Positions 25,454-33,473 of a stretch of 64,000 nucleotides of DNA are shown in pieces. Both the position numbers and the translations under genes were made by a program. The stretch's first letter is position 1; every line of letters starts with the position of its first letter. The notes under the pieces were generated by a model, which worked only from the letters and a program-made list of their open reading frames with translations, was not told where the DNA came from and did no database searches. The stretch is from Leucobacter chinensis (GTDB lineage Bacteria > Actinomycetota > Actinomycetes > Actinomycetales > Microbacteriaceae), in the NCBI RefSeq assembly GCF_019049105.1, contig NZ_JAHQZR010000007.1:43339-107338 (forward strand). Reading direction: 5' to 3'.

Positions 25454-26284
25454 TCACCAAGTGAGACTCGTGAGCGCAACCGCCGACGCTGAGAGCGCTA
25501 AGAGCCCGATGTAGCTCCAGGCGTGAACGGTGTCGCTGATGCGCGGAGCTCTGCGGCGCAGGTACACGATCACGGGAACGGCTCCCACGAGCAGAGCGAG
25601 CCCCGCGACGAGGTCAACCGAGCCGACGAGCCCCGGGGCTGCGACGTGCCCCGGAGCAATCAAGAGTGAGACGAGCAGGGCCGGCGCGACAATCGCGAGG
25701 GTGAGCGGGTTCGCGAGTGTCGTCGCGAGCGACATCGGTGCGCCAGAGCGCCGCATGAGTGGAACCGTCATGACGCTACCGCCCACCCCGAGCAGGGCCG
25801 CGATCGTGCCGATGGGGGCGCCGAGCCAGGAGGGCAAGAGGGCCCGGCGATCATTGGTTGCGGGCTGTTGCTCGGGCTGATCCGCCAGCTTTGGGGTAAT
25901 GAAGCCAGGCCGCGCGACAAGGTCAATGATCGTGATGAGCACGTAGGTGACGAAACCCCAGCGCAGTAACCAGTCGGGCGAGAAACGGCCGAGTGCCGCG
26001 CCAAGGGCTCCTCCGAGTGCGAGCAGCGTGATGAGTGACCCGCGCCCGCGCAGGGTGGCGAGCGCCTCACGGTCGGTCGCGACCGTCGCGACGATGGCAT
26101 TCACGAGCATGACGAGCGCTGAGGTCGCCGTCGCGACCGCGAGGGCATCGCCTCCCAGGTGCGCGTCGACGATCGCGATGATGGGTACGGTCACGAAGCC
26201 GCCGCCGAAACCGAAGAGTGCTGTGGTGATGCCGACAATGACGCCAACGAGAACGATGATGAGGAGCGAGGCAGAAAAGATCAC
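25454..26284 (-). CDS. TSUP (TauE/SafE) family membrane transporter
   Basis: This 276-residue protein has about eight helices and the TSUP landmark GITTALFGFGGGFVTVPII near the N-terminus, mirrored by IGTIAALLGVGGSVMTVPLM in the second half, giving the internal repeat typical of the family. Members export or take up sulfite, sulfonates or organic anions; the substrate here is unknown. Translation probably starts at a GTG (26284). It is divergent from an AraC regulator 83 bases away. The gene ends 34 bases before the leader promoter of the MFS gene. Confidence 0.88.
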   Translation of the reverse strand: MIFSASLLIIVLVGVIVGITTALFGFGGGFVTVPIIAIVDAHLGGDALAVATATSALVMLVNAIVATVATDREALATLRGRGSLITLLALGGALGAALGRFSPDWLLRWGFVTYVLITIIDLVARPGFITPKLADQPEQQPATNDRRALLPSWLGAPIGTIAALLGVGGSVMTVPLMRRSGAPMSLATTLANPLTLAIVAPALLVSLLIAPGHVAAPGLVGSVDLVAGLALLVGAVPVIVYLRRRAPRISDTVHAWSYIGLLALSASAVALTSLTW

Positions 26285-26336
26285 CAGACCATTTCACTTG
26301 ATCGCCGTCGATGAAACAATCGATAGTTTGTCTGGT
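26283..26336. promoter_or_regulatory. Inverted repeat between TSUP and AraC genes
   Basis: ACCAGAC (26283-26289) and GTCTGGT (26330-26336) are perfect inverted repeats 40 bases apart, the first overlapping the TSUP start codon. Between them TCGAT and ATCGA form a second, tighter inverted repeat. The arrangement suits an AraC-type regulator binding in the divergent promoter, but it is only a candidate. Confidence 0.4.
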
Positions 26337-26367
26337 TCTTGCGAGTTTTAGCCAGTAGGGTGGAGGG

Positions 26368-27126
26368 GTGCTCAACACCTCGCTCGCTGACGCCGATCAC
26401 CTCGCCACGCAGGTGCTGCCCATTGGCACCGAATACCCGCCCGGCTACCTGCTGAAGCGGCACGAACACCGCAGAGCCCAGCTGCTCTACGGGGCGAAGG
26501 GCGTGATGCGGCTTGATACCGACGAGGGGTCGTGGATCGTGCCCGAAGATCGCGCGGCACTGATTCCGCCAGGCATGCCCCACGAGGTGCTCATGGACGG
26601 CGTGACGACGTGGAGCCTCTACATCGAACCCGCAGCGGTGCCCTGGTGGCCCGAGCACTGCGAGGTGATCGAGGTCAACGCACTCTTGCGCGAACTGCTG
26701 CGTGCGGCAAATGCGCTACCGCTCGAGTACGAGGTGCGGGGCCGAGACGGGGCGCTCATCGATCTCGTACTGCATGAACTCAGGGCTCAGACGCCGCTGC
26801 CGTTTCACATCACGGTTCCTCACGAAGAGCCCTTTCGGGGGCTGTGTCAGCGCTACCTCGAAGCACCGCACCTCGCGATCGACAACCGGGCCTGGGCGGC
26901 GGAGGCCGCCATGAGCCCCCGCTCGTTTGACCGGCACTTTGTGAAACTCACGGGGTCGACGCCGGCTGCATGGCGAGCAAGGGCGAGGCTGCTTGCCTCG
27001 CTCGGGATGCTGCGGCACGAGAGCGTGACCGACGTCTCGGCGACGCTCGGGTACCAGTCTCCCGCCGCGTTCTCGGCCGCGTTCTCGCAGGTGTTCGGGC
27101 AGCCCCCGTCGTCGTTTCAGAGCTAG
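26368..27126 (+). CDS. AraC-family regulator with cupin sensor
   Basis: This 252-residue protein has an N-terminal cupin (LKRHEHRRAQLLYGAKGVMRL, then PEDRAALIPPGMPHEV) and a C-terminal AraC domain (WAAEAAMSPRSFDRHFVKLTG, then LGYQSPAAFSAAFSQVFGQPPSSF). It starts at a GTG. The divergent TSUP transporter is the obvious candidate target. Its stop lies in a CTAG that is also the stop of the convergent hydrolase. Confidence 0.88.
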   Translation: MLNTSLADADHLATQVLPIGTEYPPGYLLKRHEHRRAQLLYGAKGVMRLDTDEGSWIVPEDRAALIPPGMPHEVLMDGVTTWSLYIEPAAVPWWPEHCEVIEVNALLRELLRAANALPLEYEVRGRDGALIDLVLHELRAQTPLPFHITVPHEEPFRGLCQRYLEAPHLAIDNRAWAAEAAMSPRSFDRHFVKLTGSTPAAWRARARLLASLGMLRHESVTDVSATLGYQSPAAFSAAFSQVFGQPPSSFQS

Positions 27127-28025
27127 TGCTGCCCGCGTGCTCCCTCGGTTGCGACGAGGTGCGCAAAGACGGTCGGCCATGTCTCGGCGTTGCTTGAGCG
27201 AAAAATGCCCATGTGGCCAATGCGGCTTCGCTCCAGTTGCTCGGGCGTGTAGCTGAGGCTCGTGATGTTGGCCCCCGAGTACCATGACTCGAGCTCGGCG
27301 GTCGCTTCGGGCGACATCACCTCGTCGTCGCTAAACGCGATGCAGGTGATCGGTATCTCGACCGCGGCGTACTGCGCGCGAAGCTCGGGGTGCTCGTGAA
27401 ACATGTAGTCGCGTCGCCTGCACCACCTCGTCCACTGCCGCATGAGATCGGGCGGGGTGTCGCCAAGAATGCGGTATTTCTTGCCGGGAAAGTAGCCGTA
27501 TGCCCGCGTGAGCAGCGGGCTCAGCACGTACCAGAGCAGGGGAGCCTTGAAGCGGTTGCTGCGGGGGCTGAAATGCAGTGAGCCGGTTCCGCATGCCACG
27601 ATTGTCGCCGCCTCGAGCTCGGTCGTGTCGGTGAAGCCGAGCAGCTGCGAACCGAGGCTCTGGCCGATCCACTGAATGCGTGCGTCTTGGCCCTCGCGGG
27701 CACGAACGGTTTCGAGCATGATGCGCGCGTCGGCGCCCCACGTCGTCATGGTTGCCCTCGTGTCTTTGAGGGTTTTGCCCGGCTCGATAGAGCTCGCAAA
27801 GCCCTGGTAATCGAAGGTGTAGACCGTGAAGCCCTGAACTGCGAGCCACGTTGCAAACGGGGCGTAGAAGCTTTGCGGGGTGCTCATCGCCGCAGCAATG
27901 ATCGCGACCCGATCGGTCTGGGCGCGTACAGAAAACCGCTTCACGCTGAGCGGTGCTCCGCCCTCGCCCTCGAAAACCAGCGGTTCGATGGTGGCCTCGT
28001 GCTCACCCGGTGCTTGCTTACTCAC
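27123..28025 (-). CDS. Alpha/beta hydrolase
   Basis: From the GTG at 28025, preceded five bases upstream by GGGGAG, the protein has 300 residues. It shows the alpha/beta-hydrolase nucleophile elbow GQSLG (in IQWIGQSLGSQLLGF), an early FDYQGF oxyanion-side segment and a C-terminal His in RIGHMGIF. The acid is probably in FSDDEVMSP. The pattern is like the uncharacterised YheT-like or serine aminopeptidase-type hydrolases of actinobacteria. The frame is open further upstream, but without a ribosome-binding site. The substrate is unknown. Confidence 0.85.
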   Translation of the reverse strand: MSKQAPGEHEATIEPLVFEGEGGAPLSVKRFSVRAQTDRVAIIAAAMSTPQSFYAPFATWLAVQGFTVYTFDYQGFASSIEPGKTLKDTRATMTTWGADARIMLETVRAREGQDARIQWIGQSLGSQLLGFTDTTELEAATIVACGTGSLHFSPRSNRFKAPLLWYVLSPLLTRAYGYFPGKKYRILGDTPPDLMRQWTRWCRRRDYMFHEHPELRAQYAAVEIPITCIAFSDDEVMSPEATAELESWYSGANITSLSYTPEQLERSRIGHMGIFRSSNAETWPTVFAHLVATEGARGQH

Positions 28026-28159
28026 GATGACTCCCCTGGCATGGTGTGAAGAAACGTGCGGCTGCCTTGCTGCACGCCTCACACCATAGCTTTCATGAGA
28101 AGAAAGTGGAAAAGTGTTGTTGAGTCCCGACAATGCTGGCGGTTATGCCGCCGAGAGCG

Positions 28160-28381
28160 TTACTTCTTTCGCTTCTGGAACCAGGGGAAGAATGAGCCGA
28201 TGATGACGCCGATCGCTAGCAGCAGCAGTACCCAGAGCCAGCCTGGCATCGTCATGGCCACGCCAAAGAAGTGCATCGTCGCGTCGCCGCTGTTCGAAAA
28301 GATGAACACTGCCCCGATTGCGATGAAGAGCAGCGCGATGATCATTTTCGGCGTGACTTTGAATGATGACTGTTCTGACAT
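28160..28381 (-). CDS. Small LapA-domain-like membrane protein
   Basis: This 73-residue protein has two helices (IIALLFIAIGAVFIFS and MPGWLWVLLLLAIGVIIGSFFPWF) and a basic tail FQKRKK, the layout of LapA/DUF1049 proteins. AGGGGG lies shortly before the ATG. In other bacteria these proteins help assemble the envelope; no specific role is visible here. Confidence 0.75.
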   Translation of the reverse strand: MSEQSSFKVTPKMIIALLFIAIGAVFIFSNSGDATMHFFGVAMTMPGWLWVLLLLAIGVIIGSFFPWFQKRKK

Positions 28382-28493
28382 GTGTAACCCCCTGCGGCGA
28401 GCGAAACCTTGGCGTTCGCTCCTGATTCGAGTCTCTCATAATCACCGCGTATACTCACGAATAACTGGCGTGCCGTGCGCACGAAAGTTGATC

Positions 28494-28563
28494 GGTGGGG
28501 TGTCCGAACGTCAGGTTGCGGCCCGCAAGGCCGTATATGCAGGTTCAAATCCTGCCCCCACCT
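28494..28563 (+). tRNA. tRNA-Cys (GCA), with C at position 33
   Basis: Acceptor stem GGTGGGG/CCCCACC, T-arm GCAGG-TTCAAAT-CCTGC and anticodon stem GCGGC/GCCGT (one G-U pair) all form. The anticodon at 28525-28527 is GCA. The discriminator is T (U73), the main identity element for cysteinyl-tRNA synthetase. Two features are odd: position 33, nearly always U, is C, and the D-arm is weak with only two good pairs and a short loop. CCA is not encoded. It stands alone between two minus-strand genes. It may be a functional variant or a decaying extra copy. Confidence 0.8.
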
Positions 28564-28625
28564 CTGTTTGCCTGAAGCCCTGTTCGGGCGCTTGCGTCGT
28601 TGAGGCGGGGGCTGGGAGTGGGGCT

Positions 28626-29201
28626 CTAAGCCTCGGCGAGTGCGCCGGTTCGTACCTGGCGCATGGCCTTGCTCCAGGTCACGACCTGCTCGAACATTGG
28701 CTCCACTGACGCTGCTTGCAGCTCGGTTGGCGCGAAGGTCTGGAAGTTCTCGAAGTCGGTGAAGAGCGAGAACATGCCCTGCTTCTGCACGTGTGCAACC
28801 TGCAGCTCAGAGAGAATGCCGCGCAGGTGCTCGACGGCGCGTACACCGAAAGCCGAGCCGTACCCCACGAGGCCTGCTGCCTTGTTGGCCCACTCGGCGT
28901 TCAGGTAGCTGAGTGCGTTTGCGAGTGCCGGCGGGACTGAGTGGTTGTACTCGCCGGTCACGAAGATGAAGCCGTCGAACTGGGCGATCTTTTCGGCCCA
29001 GGCCTTGGTGTGTGCGTGCTCGTACTGGCCCATGGCTGCGGGCAGACCCTCGTTGAGTACGGGCAGGTTGTAGTCGGCGATGTCGACGAGCTCGTACTGT
29101 GCGTCGCCGCGCTCGGTTGCACGTGCGTGCAGCCACTCGGCGAGGCCGTAGTTGATGCGGCCGGGGCGAGTTGAGCCGGTGATGATGGCGATCTTGACCA
29201 T
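28626..29201 (-). CDS. NADPH-dependent FMN reductase family protein
   Basis: From the ATG at 29201 (AAGGAG upstream) the protein has 191 residues. The flavodoxin-like fold shows the FMN phosphate loop GSTRPGRI at residues 9-16 and the FVTGEYNHSVPPALANAL segment that stacks on the isoalloxazine ring. These proteins reduce FMN, quinones, azo dyes or chromate with NAD(P)H. The divergent MarR gene and the inverted repeat between them suggest induction by an electrophile or oxidant. Confidence 0.92.
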   Translation of the reverse strand: MVKIAIITGSTRPGRINYGLAEWLHARATERGDAQYELVDIADYNLPVLNEGLPAAMGQYEHAHTKAWAEKIAQFDGFIFVTGEYNHSVPPALANALSYLNAEWANKAAGLVGYGSAFGVRAVEHLRGILSELQVAHVQKQGMFSLFTDFENFQTFAPTELQAASVEPMFEQVVTWSKAMRQVRTGALAEA

Positions 29202-29261
29202 GGTTCTCCTTGGGTTGGCGTTGCTGGTGCGGCGCTCGTGCCGCTCGGAACAAGGAATAAT

Positions 29262-29290
29262 GTTTGCACAAAAGTATCTTGCACGCAAAC
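29262..29290. promoter_or_regulatory. Inverted repeat in FMN reductase/MarR divergent promoter
   Basis: GTTTGC (29262-29267) and GCAAAC (29285-29290) are inverted repeats 17 bases apart, with internal TTTGTGCAAA and TTGCGTGCAA half-site palindromes on the minus strand. This is the kind of site MarR dimers bind, and it lies about 60 bases from the reductase start. Confidence 0.5.
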
Positions 29291-29365
29291 TACTTGCTGA
29301 GAAGGTGCCTGGCTGGTAGGTTTGACACACGACGCGCGGTGCCCCGCGCAGAAAGCGAGACTCCC

Positions 29366-29842
29366 GTGGCAACCGATCGTTCGAGCACCGTCGACGATGC
29401 GACCGCGGTTGAGCTCTGGGGGCGCGTCATTCGCGGGTTCACTGCGACCAACCGGCGGGTGCACGCGGTGTTCAAAGAACGCTTTGATCTCAACGAGGCA
29501 GAGGTCGAGACGCTGTTAAGTCTCGTGCGACGCCCCGATCATCAGGCCAGGCACAATACGCTCGCGACGGCCGCAGGGTTTTCGACGGGCGGCTTCACGA
29601 AGGTGGCCGACAAACTCACCGCGAGGGGGCTCACCGAGCGCAACGCGTGTTCGGCCGATCGAAGGGTGAGTTATTTGCAGCTCACCGCTCAGGGTGCTGA
29701 ACTTGCGGCCGAACTCGAGGTGGTCGCGGCCGAGGTGAATCGTGAGTACGTCATTGAGGTGCTCGGCTTCGAACGCGCCTCGCTCGTGGCTGATGCCTTC
29801 GTCGAGCTGTACCAGGCGCACCACAACGCAGCGAAGCCCTAA
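29366..29842 (+). CDS. MarR-family regulator
   Basis: The GTG at 29366 gives a 158-residue winged-helix protein. The recognition region reads LATAAGFSTGGFTKVADKLTARGLTERNACSADRRVSYLQLTAQG, the classic MarR wing with its D-x-R segment. Upstream in-frame codons to 29264 cover the divergent promoter, so the later start was preferred. It probably represses the divergent flavin reductase and itself. Confidence 0.85.
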   Translation: MATDRSSTVDDATAVELWGRVIRGFTATNRRVHAVFKERFDLNEAEVETLLSLVRRPDHQARHNTLATAAGFSTGGFTKVADKLTARGLTERNACSADRRVSYLQLTAQGAELAAELEVVAAEVNREYVIEVLGFERASLVADAFVELYQAHHNAAKP

Positions 29843-29919
29843 GGTGTTCGCGGCTGCTCGTTCACACGAACCGCGCGTTAGACTACAACCGAGTCTGGTT
29901 TGAGAGCGGAGGTGATTCG

Positions 29920-30237
29920 GTGCTCGCACGCTACTTCGCGCTCGCGCAGTTTCTCTGCGTGAGCGGTACGGTGACGGGAGCGGTCACCGTTGGCACCGAA
30001 ATGCAGCCGGCATCGGTTCAGCTGTTCGTGCTGATCGTACTCGGCATTCCCGCACTGACACTCATGCTGCGGTGGATCAGCCTCGCCCACAAACGCTTCT
30101 ACGGTTTTCGGGGCGTTCCCTCAAGCCGGGCCGCGGCGCTCACCCCGGCGCGCAGCTGGCGGGTCTCGAGTGACCCCGGAATTCGTGGGGCAGTGCGCGT
30201 GCGCGCACCGGCGATCGCGGGTCACGCTCACGCGTGA
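29920..30237 (+). CDS. Small membrane protein (DUF6412-like)
   Basis: A GTG start preceded by GGAGGTGA gives 105 residues with two hydrophobic segments (residues 5-25 and 33-53) and a basic, alanine-rich tail. Small proteins of this kind are found beside YidC paralogues in related actinobacteria and I believe carry the DUF6412 label; this is recalled from memory. The gene lies 168 bases upstream of the YidC paralogue, separated by an attenuator-like terminator. Confidence 0.7.
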   Translation: MLARYFALAQFLCVSGTVTGAVTVGTEMQPASVQLFVLIVLGIPALTLMLRWISLAHKRFYGFRGVPSSRAAALTPARSWRVSSDPGIRGAVRVRAPAIAGHAHA

Positions 30238-30350
30238 GTGAGACCCGTCTCGAGGGCTTGACGTGCCGATGCGGCGCTGCCCTCTGAATCACAGTGATGC
30301 CGTCTTGCCCGTTCTTGGGGCACGCGTCACGGCGCTCACTCCCGTGCGAG

Positions 30351-30378
30351 CAAAAGCACCGCTTTTGGGCGGTTTTTT
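30351..30378 (+). terminator. Terminator with overlapping alternative hairpin before yidC paralogue
   Basis: ACCGC (30358-30362) pairs with GCGGT (30369-30373) and is followed by TTTTTT, an intrinsic terminator. The same bases can instead form CAAAAGC-ACC-GCTTTTG (30351-30367), which destroys the terminator stem. Mutually exclusive hairpins 28 bases before a start codon are what a transcription attenuator looks like, but simple termination of the upstream gene is also possible. Confidence 0.65.
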
Positions 30379-30405
30379 GCACCGTAAACGCACGAAAAGA
30401 GAACC

Positions 30406-31221
30406 ATGAATATCTACGAATTTGGCCCGATCAAGCTGCTGGTGAATGCGGCGAACTGGGCAGTAACGCACCTGAGCGCGCTCCTTGAGCCGCTTGCCGG
30501 GGCCGAGAGCGCGGCCCTCGCGGTCATCGCGCTCACCGTGTTCGTGAGGGGCTGCCTCATTCCCGTCGGCCGCTCGCAAGTGAAAGCGACCGTCACGAGG
30601 CAACGCCTCGCGCCGCAGCTTGCCGAGATTCAACGCAAGTACGCGAAGAAGCCCGAAGAGCTACAGCGTCGCACGATGGAGCTGTACAAAACCGAGAAGG
30701 CCTCACCCTTCGCTGGCTGCCTGCCGGTGCTCGCGCAAATGCCGGTGCTCATGGCGGTGTACGGACTTTTTGTGTTGCAGCGCATCGGCGGCGAGCCGAA
30801 CGAGCTGCTGGGGCACACCCTCTGGGACGTTCCATTGTCTTCGAAGTTTCTGCCGAGCCTCTTCGCCGGCGACGCGACGCTCGTGTCGACGCTGCTCATG
30901 CTCGTCATCATGGTCGTCATCGCGGCCTGCGCTGCGACATCGCGCAAACTGCTCATGCCGCCCACGCCTGCTCCGGCCGCGAATCCGGCGTCACAACCCG
31001 CTGGAATCGCGGGTGAGGTGCGCATGCCCGACCTCACGGGCGTCACGAAGGTGCTGAGCTTTATGCCGTTCATGACCGCGGTGATTGCGACGTTCGTTCC
31101 GCTCGCGGCGGCGCTCTACCTCATGACGACGACGGCGTGGACGCTCGGTGAGCGCCTCATTCTCAACCGTATTTACGGCGTGAAACCTGGCGCTCAGACC
31201 GAGGTAAGCTCGCAGTCATAG
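30406..31221 (+). CDS. YidC/Oxa1-family membrane insertase (short, paralogue-type)
   Basis: This 271-residue protein has the five-helix YidC core without a large extracytoplasmic domain, as in Gram-positive and actinobacterial insertases. Landmarks are the groove arginine in ALTVFVRGCLIPVGRSQ, the cytoplasmic hairpin QRLAPQLAEIQRKYAKKPEELQRRTMELYKTEKASPFAGCLPVLAQMP, and helices 3-5. It lacks the rnpA/rpmH context of the housekeeping yidC and has a poor basic tail, so it is probably a second, accessory insertase. Its 3' end overlaps the convergent GNAT gene by 28 bases. Confidence 0.88.
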   Translation: MNIYEFGPIKLLVNAANWAVTHLSALLEPLAGAESAALAVIALTVFVRGCLIPVGRSQVKATVTRQRLAPQLAEIQRKYAKKPEELQRRTMELYKTEKASPFAGCLPVLAQMPVLMAVYGLFVLQRIGGEPNELLGHTLWDVPLSSKFLPSLFAGDATLVSTLLMLVIMVVIAACAATSRKLLMPPTPAPAANPASQPAGIAGEVRMPDLTGVTKVLSFMPFMTAVIATFVPLAAALYLMTTTAWTLGERLILNRIYGVKPGAQTEVSSQS

Positions 31222-31622
31222 CGCTGCCGCTCGGGCCACCGCGGGTCGGGATCAGCGCTCGTGATGGTGAAGCCCCGCTTGCGATAGAAGTCGACGGCGT
31301 CGTCGTCGGTTTGGGCGTAGAGTGTGGCACCGCCGACGTGATCGCGAACCGCCTCGACGAGCCGTGAACCGTGGCCGCCGTGTTGCGCAGCGGCGCCCAC
31401 CGCGATGTACTCAATTTCGACGGGCTCCCGTGAGGCATTGAACGACACGAAACCGATGAGCTCCTGAGGCTCTTGCTCGCTGAAAAGCCCGAGCGTGGTG
31501 AGCCCGGGAAGCTCGTCGGTGATGATCGCGGTGATGGCCTCGTCTGGCAGCTCAGCGGCTAGCCACACGAGCTCGCGCATAGCGGTCGACGAACGCTCGG
31601 CGCTCTGGAGTTCTCGAATCAT
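31194..31622 (-). CDS. GNAT-family N-acetyltransferase
   Basis: This 142-residue protein has the GNAT acetyl-CoA loop in IEYIAVGAAAQHGGHGSRLVEAV and the terminal AQTDDDAVDFYRKRGF segment in which the Tyr acts on the CoA thiol. The acceptor is unknown. The start at 31622 is an ATG without a clear ribosome-binding site. It overlaps the 3' end of the YidC paralogue by 28 bases. Confidence 0.85.
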   Translation of the reverse strand: MIRELQSAERSSTAMRELVWLAAELPDEAITAIITDELPGLTTLGLFSEQEPQELIGFVSFNASREPVEIEYIAVGAAAQHGGHGSRLVEAVRDHVGGATLYAQTDDDAVDFYRKRGFTITSADPDPRWPERQRYDCELTSV

Positions 31623-31689
31623 CGTTCTATTCTGCCCGAAACGACCCGGGGTGCGCGCGGGGCGCAGCTTAGCTCGCTACGCTACAACC

Positions 31690-32454
31690 GTGACCCGAGC
31701 CTTCTCGCTGCGAAAGGCCCCGGCCAAGAGCCGAGGCTTTCTCCTGACGACGGTGAAACACACGACCCACACGATTCGAGAGTGGGCCGATGAGACGCAC
31801 GGCGAAGACGAGCTCATCTGGTCGACGGCAGGGGTCGCGCGGGTGCGGGCTGGCGATGCGCTCTGGACACTTCCATCGCATCGAGCGGTGTGGATCCCGG
31901 CCGGCGTTCCCCACACCATTGAAGCCTCGGCCGACACGATTCTGCACGCGACATTTCTCGCGGCGGGGGTCGCCGATCACCTGCCGCGGGAGGCGACGGT
32001 GATTGAGCTCATGCCCGCGATCCGCGAACTGCTGCTCTTGAACGCGGGCAGTGAGATGCCAGCCGACACGCGTATGCGGCTGCAGGCGCTCGCTATTGAA
32101 CTCATGCGGCCAAGCCCGAGCGCTCAGGTTGACCTCGCGATGCCCGTGAGCCCGCGCATTCTGTTCGTGGCTGAGCGTATTCTTGCCGACCCAGCTGCGC
32201 ACAAGACCACGGCCGACTGGGCCGATCAGGTGGGAATGCCTGCGAGGCAGCTTTCGCGAGCCTTCGCTGAAGAGACCGGGCTCAGCATGACGCAGTGGCG
32301 CATTCGGGCCCGGGTGAGGGCCGCGCTCGTGCCGCTCGCCTCGGGTGAGACCGTCGTTGCGACCGCTCGCGCCCTCGGGTACGCGAATGCGAGTACGTTT
32401 ATTGAGCACTTCACCGCGACGCTTGGAAGCACCCCCGCGGCTTACTTCTCGTAA
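31690..32454 (+). CDS. AraC-family regulator with cupin sensor
   Basis: The GTG at 31690 yields 254 residues: an N-terminal cupin (EDELIWSTAGVARVRAGDALWTLPSHRAVWIPAGVPHTI) and an AraC domain (WADQVGMPARQLSRAFAEETG, then LGYANASTFIEHFTATLGSTPAAYF). The frame is open another 65 codons upstream inside the antisense of the GNAT gene, which is a shadow. No ribosome-binding site is visible and a TACGCT block lies just upstream, so the mRNA may be leaderless. Like the other two SIP-linked AraC genes it lies next to a SIP gene. Confidence 0.82.
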   Translation: MTRAFSLRKAPAKSRGFLLTTVKHTTHTIREWADETHGEDELIWSTAGVARVRAGDALWTLPSHRAVWIPAGVPHTIEASADTILHATFLAAGVADHLPREATVIELMPAIRELLLLNAGSEMPADTRMRLQALAIELMRPSPSAQVDLAMPVSPRILFVAERILADPAAHKTTADWADQVGMPARQLSRAFAEETGLSMTQWRIRARVRAALVPLASGETVVATARALGYANASTFIEHFTATLGSTPAAYFS

Positions 32455-32532
32455 CACCCGGGAGGTACGGCAGCCCTGTCAAAAAGCAGTACGTTTGCGC
32501 AACATAGCGGTATTTGCCACGGGTAGTCTGAT

Positions 32533-32551
32533 GTAGGTAAGCTTTGCCTAA
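32533..32551 (+). promoter_or_regulatory. DtxR/IdeR-type iron box upstream of third SIP
   Basis: GTAGGTAAGCTTTGCCTAA matches 13 of 19 consensus positions, with both half-sites (TAGGTAA and TTGCCTA) well preserved. It lies 52 bases before the SIP start. Confidence 0.72.
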
Positions 32552-32603
32552 GTGCTCGGCGGGGCGTTGAGCGTTCAAGACTTCGAGAAGCGAGGCCCTC
32601 CCC

Positions 32604-33401
32604 ATGGCAATTCCCTGTTCACCAGCACGGGTCGTGAGCACCAAGCGACTTTCACCGCACATGATTCGCATTCAGTTCGAGGCGGTCGGTGGCTGGCGTT
32701 GGTTTATCGACGGGGTGGGCGACGAGCGCATCGACATTGCGATTCCGCGCCCGGGCGAGACGGTCGCTGAGCTCGACACTTTCAATCTGCCAGAGTATGG
32801 GCGCGGCTGGCAGGGCGAAGAGCCGCCCTGGCGTCACTACACGGTGCGCGACGTGCACGACGGGGGCGCGCGCATCGACATCGACTTCGTCGTGCACGAC
32901 GGTGGCATCGCTTCGAGCTGGGCAGAACGGGCCGAGCCGGGGCACATGATCGGCGTCTTCGGGGTCGACCGAGAGAGCGCGAGCGCCTCGTACTACAACC
33001 AGCCTGCCGACGCCGAGTACCAGTTGCTCGTGGCCGACGCGACCGGGCTACCAGGGCTCGGGCGAATTCTCGAGCAGCTGCCCGCCCATATGCGCGCGAC
33101 CGCGATCGTTGAGGTATGCGATGAGGCCGACGTGCTCGAGCTCACAACCGAGGCCGACGTCACGGTGATCTGGAAGACGGGAAGCGGCAACGGCCTCGCG
33201 CCGAGCGTGCTCGCCGATGAGGTGCAGAACATCAGCGAGCCCGGTGTTCCTTGGTACGCCTGGGTCGCCTGCGAGGCGGCAACGAGCCGCGCGATCCGCA
33301 AAGACCTGCGGGGCCGTCTCGGGCTCGCGCGCGATCGGCATAACGTCGTGGGGTACTGGACTCAGAACCTCGCAGGTGACATGCCAGCCGACGTCGACTA
33401 G
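32604..33401 (+). CDS. Siderophore-interacting protein (third copy)
   Basis: This 265-residue SIP has RHYTVRDVHDGGARIDIDFVVHDGGIASSWAERAEPG, the FAD-binding core of the family, and a C-terminal WVACEAATSRAIRKDLRGRLGL segment where the usual motif is AGE. It is the most divergent of the three SIPs here. GAGG sits eight bases before the ATG. The iron box upstream predicts iron-repressed expression. No transporter gene adjoins it, so it probably serves an importer encoded elsewhere or the one at 8-16 kb. Confidence 0.92.
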   Translation: MAIPCSPARVVSTKRLSPHMIRIQFEAVGGWRWFIDGVGDERIDIAIPRPGETVAELDTFNLPEYGRGWQGEEPPWRHYTVRDVHDGGARIDIDFVVHDGGIASSWAERAEPGHMIGVFGVDRESASASYYNQPADAEYQLLVADATGLPGLGRILEQLPAHMRATAIVEVCDEADVLELTTEADVTVIWKTGSGNGLAPSVLADEVQNISEPGVPWYAWVACEAATSRAIRKDLRGRLGLARDRHNVVGYWTQNLAGDMPADVD

Positions 33402-33473
33402 TGAAGCGAGCCCGGCCCCTTCAATAGAATGGCTTCAAGCGCGGCGCGCGTGAAGGCGATGAGGGGGTTCACG

